6,465 nt of DNA from Desulfobacterales bacterium CG23_combo_of_CG06-09_8_20_14_all_52_9 (GTDB lineage Bacteria; Desulfobacterota; Desulfobacteria; Desulfobacterales; UBA2156), in assembly GCA_002771315.1 (NCBI GenBank), contig PCSF01000212.1, positions 247 to 6,711 of the forward strand, in the 5' to 3' direction. A model generated the notes under the pieces. That model made no database searches. It was given only the letters and a program-made list of their open reading frames with translations, and was not told where the DNA came from. A program made the translations under genes and the position numbers. Positions 5,284 to 6,465 of the stretch are shown piece by piece. Position 1 is the first letter of the stretch. Each line of letters opens with the position of its first letter.

Positions 5284-6465
5284 ATCAGGCCTCCGAAGGG
5301 CCGCTTCCAGGCCTCTTTAAGATGGAATATATCGGCTTCGATCCGGATCCGACCGTCGAGTCCGAAAATTTTTAAAACCGGGTCCTGTGTGACGCTTCCT
5401 GCGCAGGCACAAGGAAGATCCGCAAAGAGCGCCTCGAAAGCATCTCGGTTTCCCGGATCTAGGGTGACGATGAACCGGCCGGCGGATTCGGAAAAAAGAA
5501 TCGTATCGTTTCGGGTGACCCCTTCTTCAGGAACGTTTCTGAGATCGATTTCCATCCCCAGGCAGCCGGCCATAGCAACCCAAGCCATGTGCACGCCCAG
5601 CCCTCCCCGGTAGATCCCGTGGACCGATGCCGCAAGACCTCCTGAAACGGCTGCTTCCAGGGCACGGTAAAGAGGGATCAGCCTTTCGGGCCGAACCTGA
5701 GGAACGTTGAGGCCCACATACCCGAAGCGCTCGTAATACTCCGAAGCGCCCAACTCATCATGAGTGGCGCCGATTACATATACTAGGTCTCCAGGGACCT
5801 TGCAGTCCATGGTTACGCATTTTTCGATGTCGTCGATGACGCTTACGGCGGAAAACTGAAGGGTCGGAAGCGCCGACACCTTGTGGGTTTCGCCGTATCT
5901 TCCCGGCAGGTGTCCGTCCACGTACATGCTGTCTTTTCCGGAAAGCAGAGGGATCCCGAAGGCTTCGCACATCGCTTTCAGTGCCCTGCAGGAACGGACC
6001 AACTGGGCGGCCTTGAACTTGCCGTCCGGATTGTCGATGGGATGATACTGAATGTTGGGCCAGCAAAAATTGTCCACGCCGCCGATATGATCCAGGGTCC
6101 CGCCTACGGAAAGGACCCGGCGTACCGCCTCATCGATTCCACAGGCCGTCATGGCATAGGCGTCGATTTGCGAGTAGGTGGGAAGGAGGGCCTGGGCAAA
6201 GGCCAGCCCGGCAAAAGATTCCAAATCCGGCCGAATGACCGCCGCGTCACTGGGAATATCGCGCTGCCTTCCGACCAAGGGCTTGATGACGCTGGTCCCC
6301 TGAACCTCATGGTCGTACTGCCGGACGACCCACTCCTTGGAACAGATATTGGGCCTGGCCAGCATGTCGTTCAATAGCCCCGATAAATCATCCGGCTCCC
6401 TGAGGACCGGCTCGAAAAGCCCCCGCCGACTCGGGGGGATCCATTCGGCATCGAACTCCCACCGG
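5280..6465 (-). CDS. purL: FGAM synthase, synthetase subunit PurL, C-terminal part (5' end outside window)
   Basis: The frame is open to the right edge; about 394 residues are visible, ending in TGA at 5282-5280. A TTG at 6374 could be mistaken for a start, but the frame runs through it with family-like sequence (WEFDAEW, then RRGLFEPVL), so the gene is cut by the window. Signatures in order, by position: YDHEVQGTSVIKPLVG (about 6317-6270), DEAVRRVLSVGG (6134-6099), DNFCW (6074-6060), LSGKDSM (5945-5925), DELGASEYY (5756-5730) and FSESAGR (5495-5475). These mark the second half of the ATP-grasp-unrelated PurM/PurL-type synthetase fold. The GKDSM form is that of large FGAM synthases. Where most PurL proteins read HDxSDGG, this one reads VHGIYRGGLG (5624-5595). 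The protein uses ammonia delivered by PurQ. Whether a PurS-like domain is fused at the N terminus cannot be seen. Confidence 0.93.
   Translation of the reverse strand, partial: RWEFDAEWIPPSRRGLFEPVLREPDDLSGLLNDMLARPNICSKEWVVRQYDHEVQGTSVIKPLVGRQRDIPSDAAVIRPDLESFAGLAFAQALLPTYSQIDAYAMTACGIDEAVRRVLSVGGTLDHIGGVDNFCWPNIQYHPIDNPDGKFKAAQLVRSCRALKAMCEAFGIPLLSGKDSMYVDGHLPGRYGETHKVSALPTLQFSAVSVIDDIEKCVTMDCKVPGDLVYVIGATHDELGASEYYERFGYVGLNVPQVRPERLIPLYRALEAAVSGGLAASVHGIYRGGLGVHMAWVAMAGCLGMEIDLRNVPEEGVTRNDTILFSESAGRFIVTLDPGNRDAFEALFADLPCACAGSVTQDPVLKIFGLDGRIRIEADIFHLKEAWKRPFGGLI
5290..5294 (-). promoter_or_regulatory. ribosome binding site of purQ inside the purL end
   Basis: On the minus strand GGAGG (5294-5290) lies 6 bases before the purQ ATG (5283-5281), inside the last codons of purL. 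It fixes the purQ start and supports coupled translation. Confidence 0.75.

Noticed and set aside
5023..5613. 196-residue plus-strand frame across the purL/purQ junction
   Set aside because: It is antisense to two clearly identified genes and shows no domain character.
6372..6374. TTG as the start of a 364-residue purL
   Set aside because: The frame continues upstream to the window edge with family-like sequence, so the gene is cut and does not start there.
5883..6377. 164-residue plus-strand frame opposite purL
   Set aside because: It is the shadow of the PurL coding sequence, with no ribosome site or recognisable motif.

Overview
The window looks like chromosomal DNA of a Gram-negative bacterium, most likely a Desulfobacterota (deltaproteobacterial) sulfate reducer or relative. 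This placement is inference. It rests on the C-terminal sequence style of the LysM-type protein at the left edge, the style of PurL and PurQ, an unlinked GspE/PulE-type ATPase, and a long imperfect palindrome that resembles repeats I recall from Desulfobacterales genomes. No rRNA, tRNA or CRISPR was seen.

Layout, left to right. (1) 2-610, plus strand: the 3' part of a gene for a probable LysM-domain cell-envelope protein, open at the left edge. (2) 611-974: a 364-base non-coding stretch. It holds a weak terminator candidate, a nested palindromic element (739-864), a small palindrome (879-894), and an AT-rich promoter flanked by a perfect 11-base inverted repeat. (3) 975-2449, plus strand: a two-gene type IV toxin-antitoxin module, an AbiEii-family nucleotidyltransferase toxin followed 2 bases later by an AbiEi-family antitoxin. 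The order is the reverse of the classical antitoxin-first abiE operon. (4) 2465-4300, minus strand: a complete GspE/PulE/PilB-type secretion ATPase converging on the antitoxin gene, with a plausible promoter of its own in the 167-base gap to its right. (5) 4468-6465, minus strand: purL (open at the right edge) and purQ, overlapping by ATGA. They encode the synthetase and glutaminase subunits of FGAM synthase, the fourth step of de novo purine synthesis.

How it fits together. The LysM gene, the ATPase gene and purLQ look like ordinary chromosomal genes. The toxin-antitoxin module and the repeats before it sit in the gap between two convergent genes (LysM gene and ATPase gene), a site where insertion harms neither. 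The AT-rich promoter and the lower-GC 5' part of the toxin gene fit a later arrival.

The most interesting points are the toxin-first gene order combined with an operator-like dyad wrapped around the promoter, and the nested palindrome with possible flanking duplications next to it. I found no clearly new multi-gene system.
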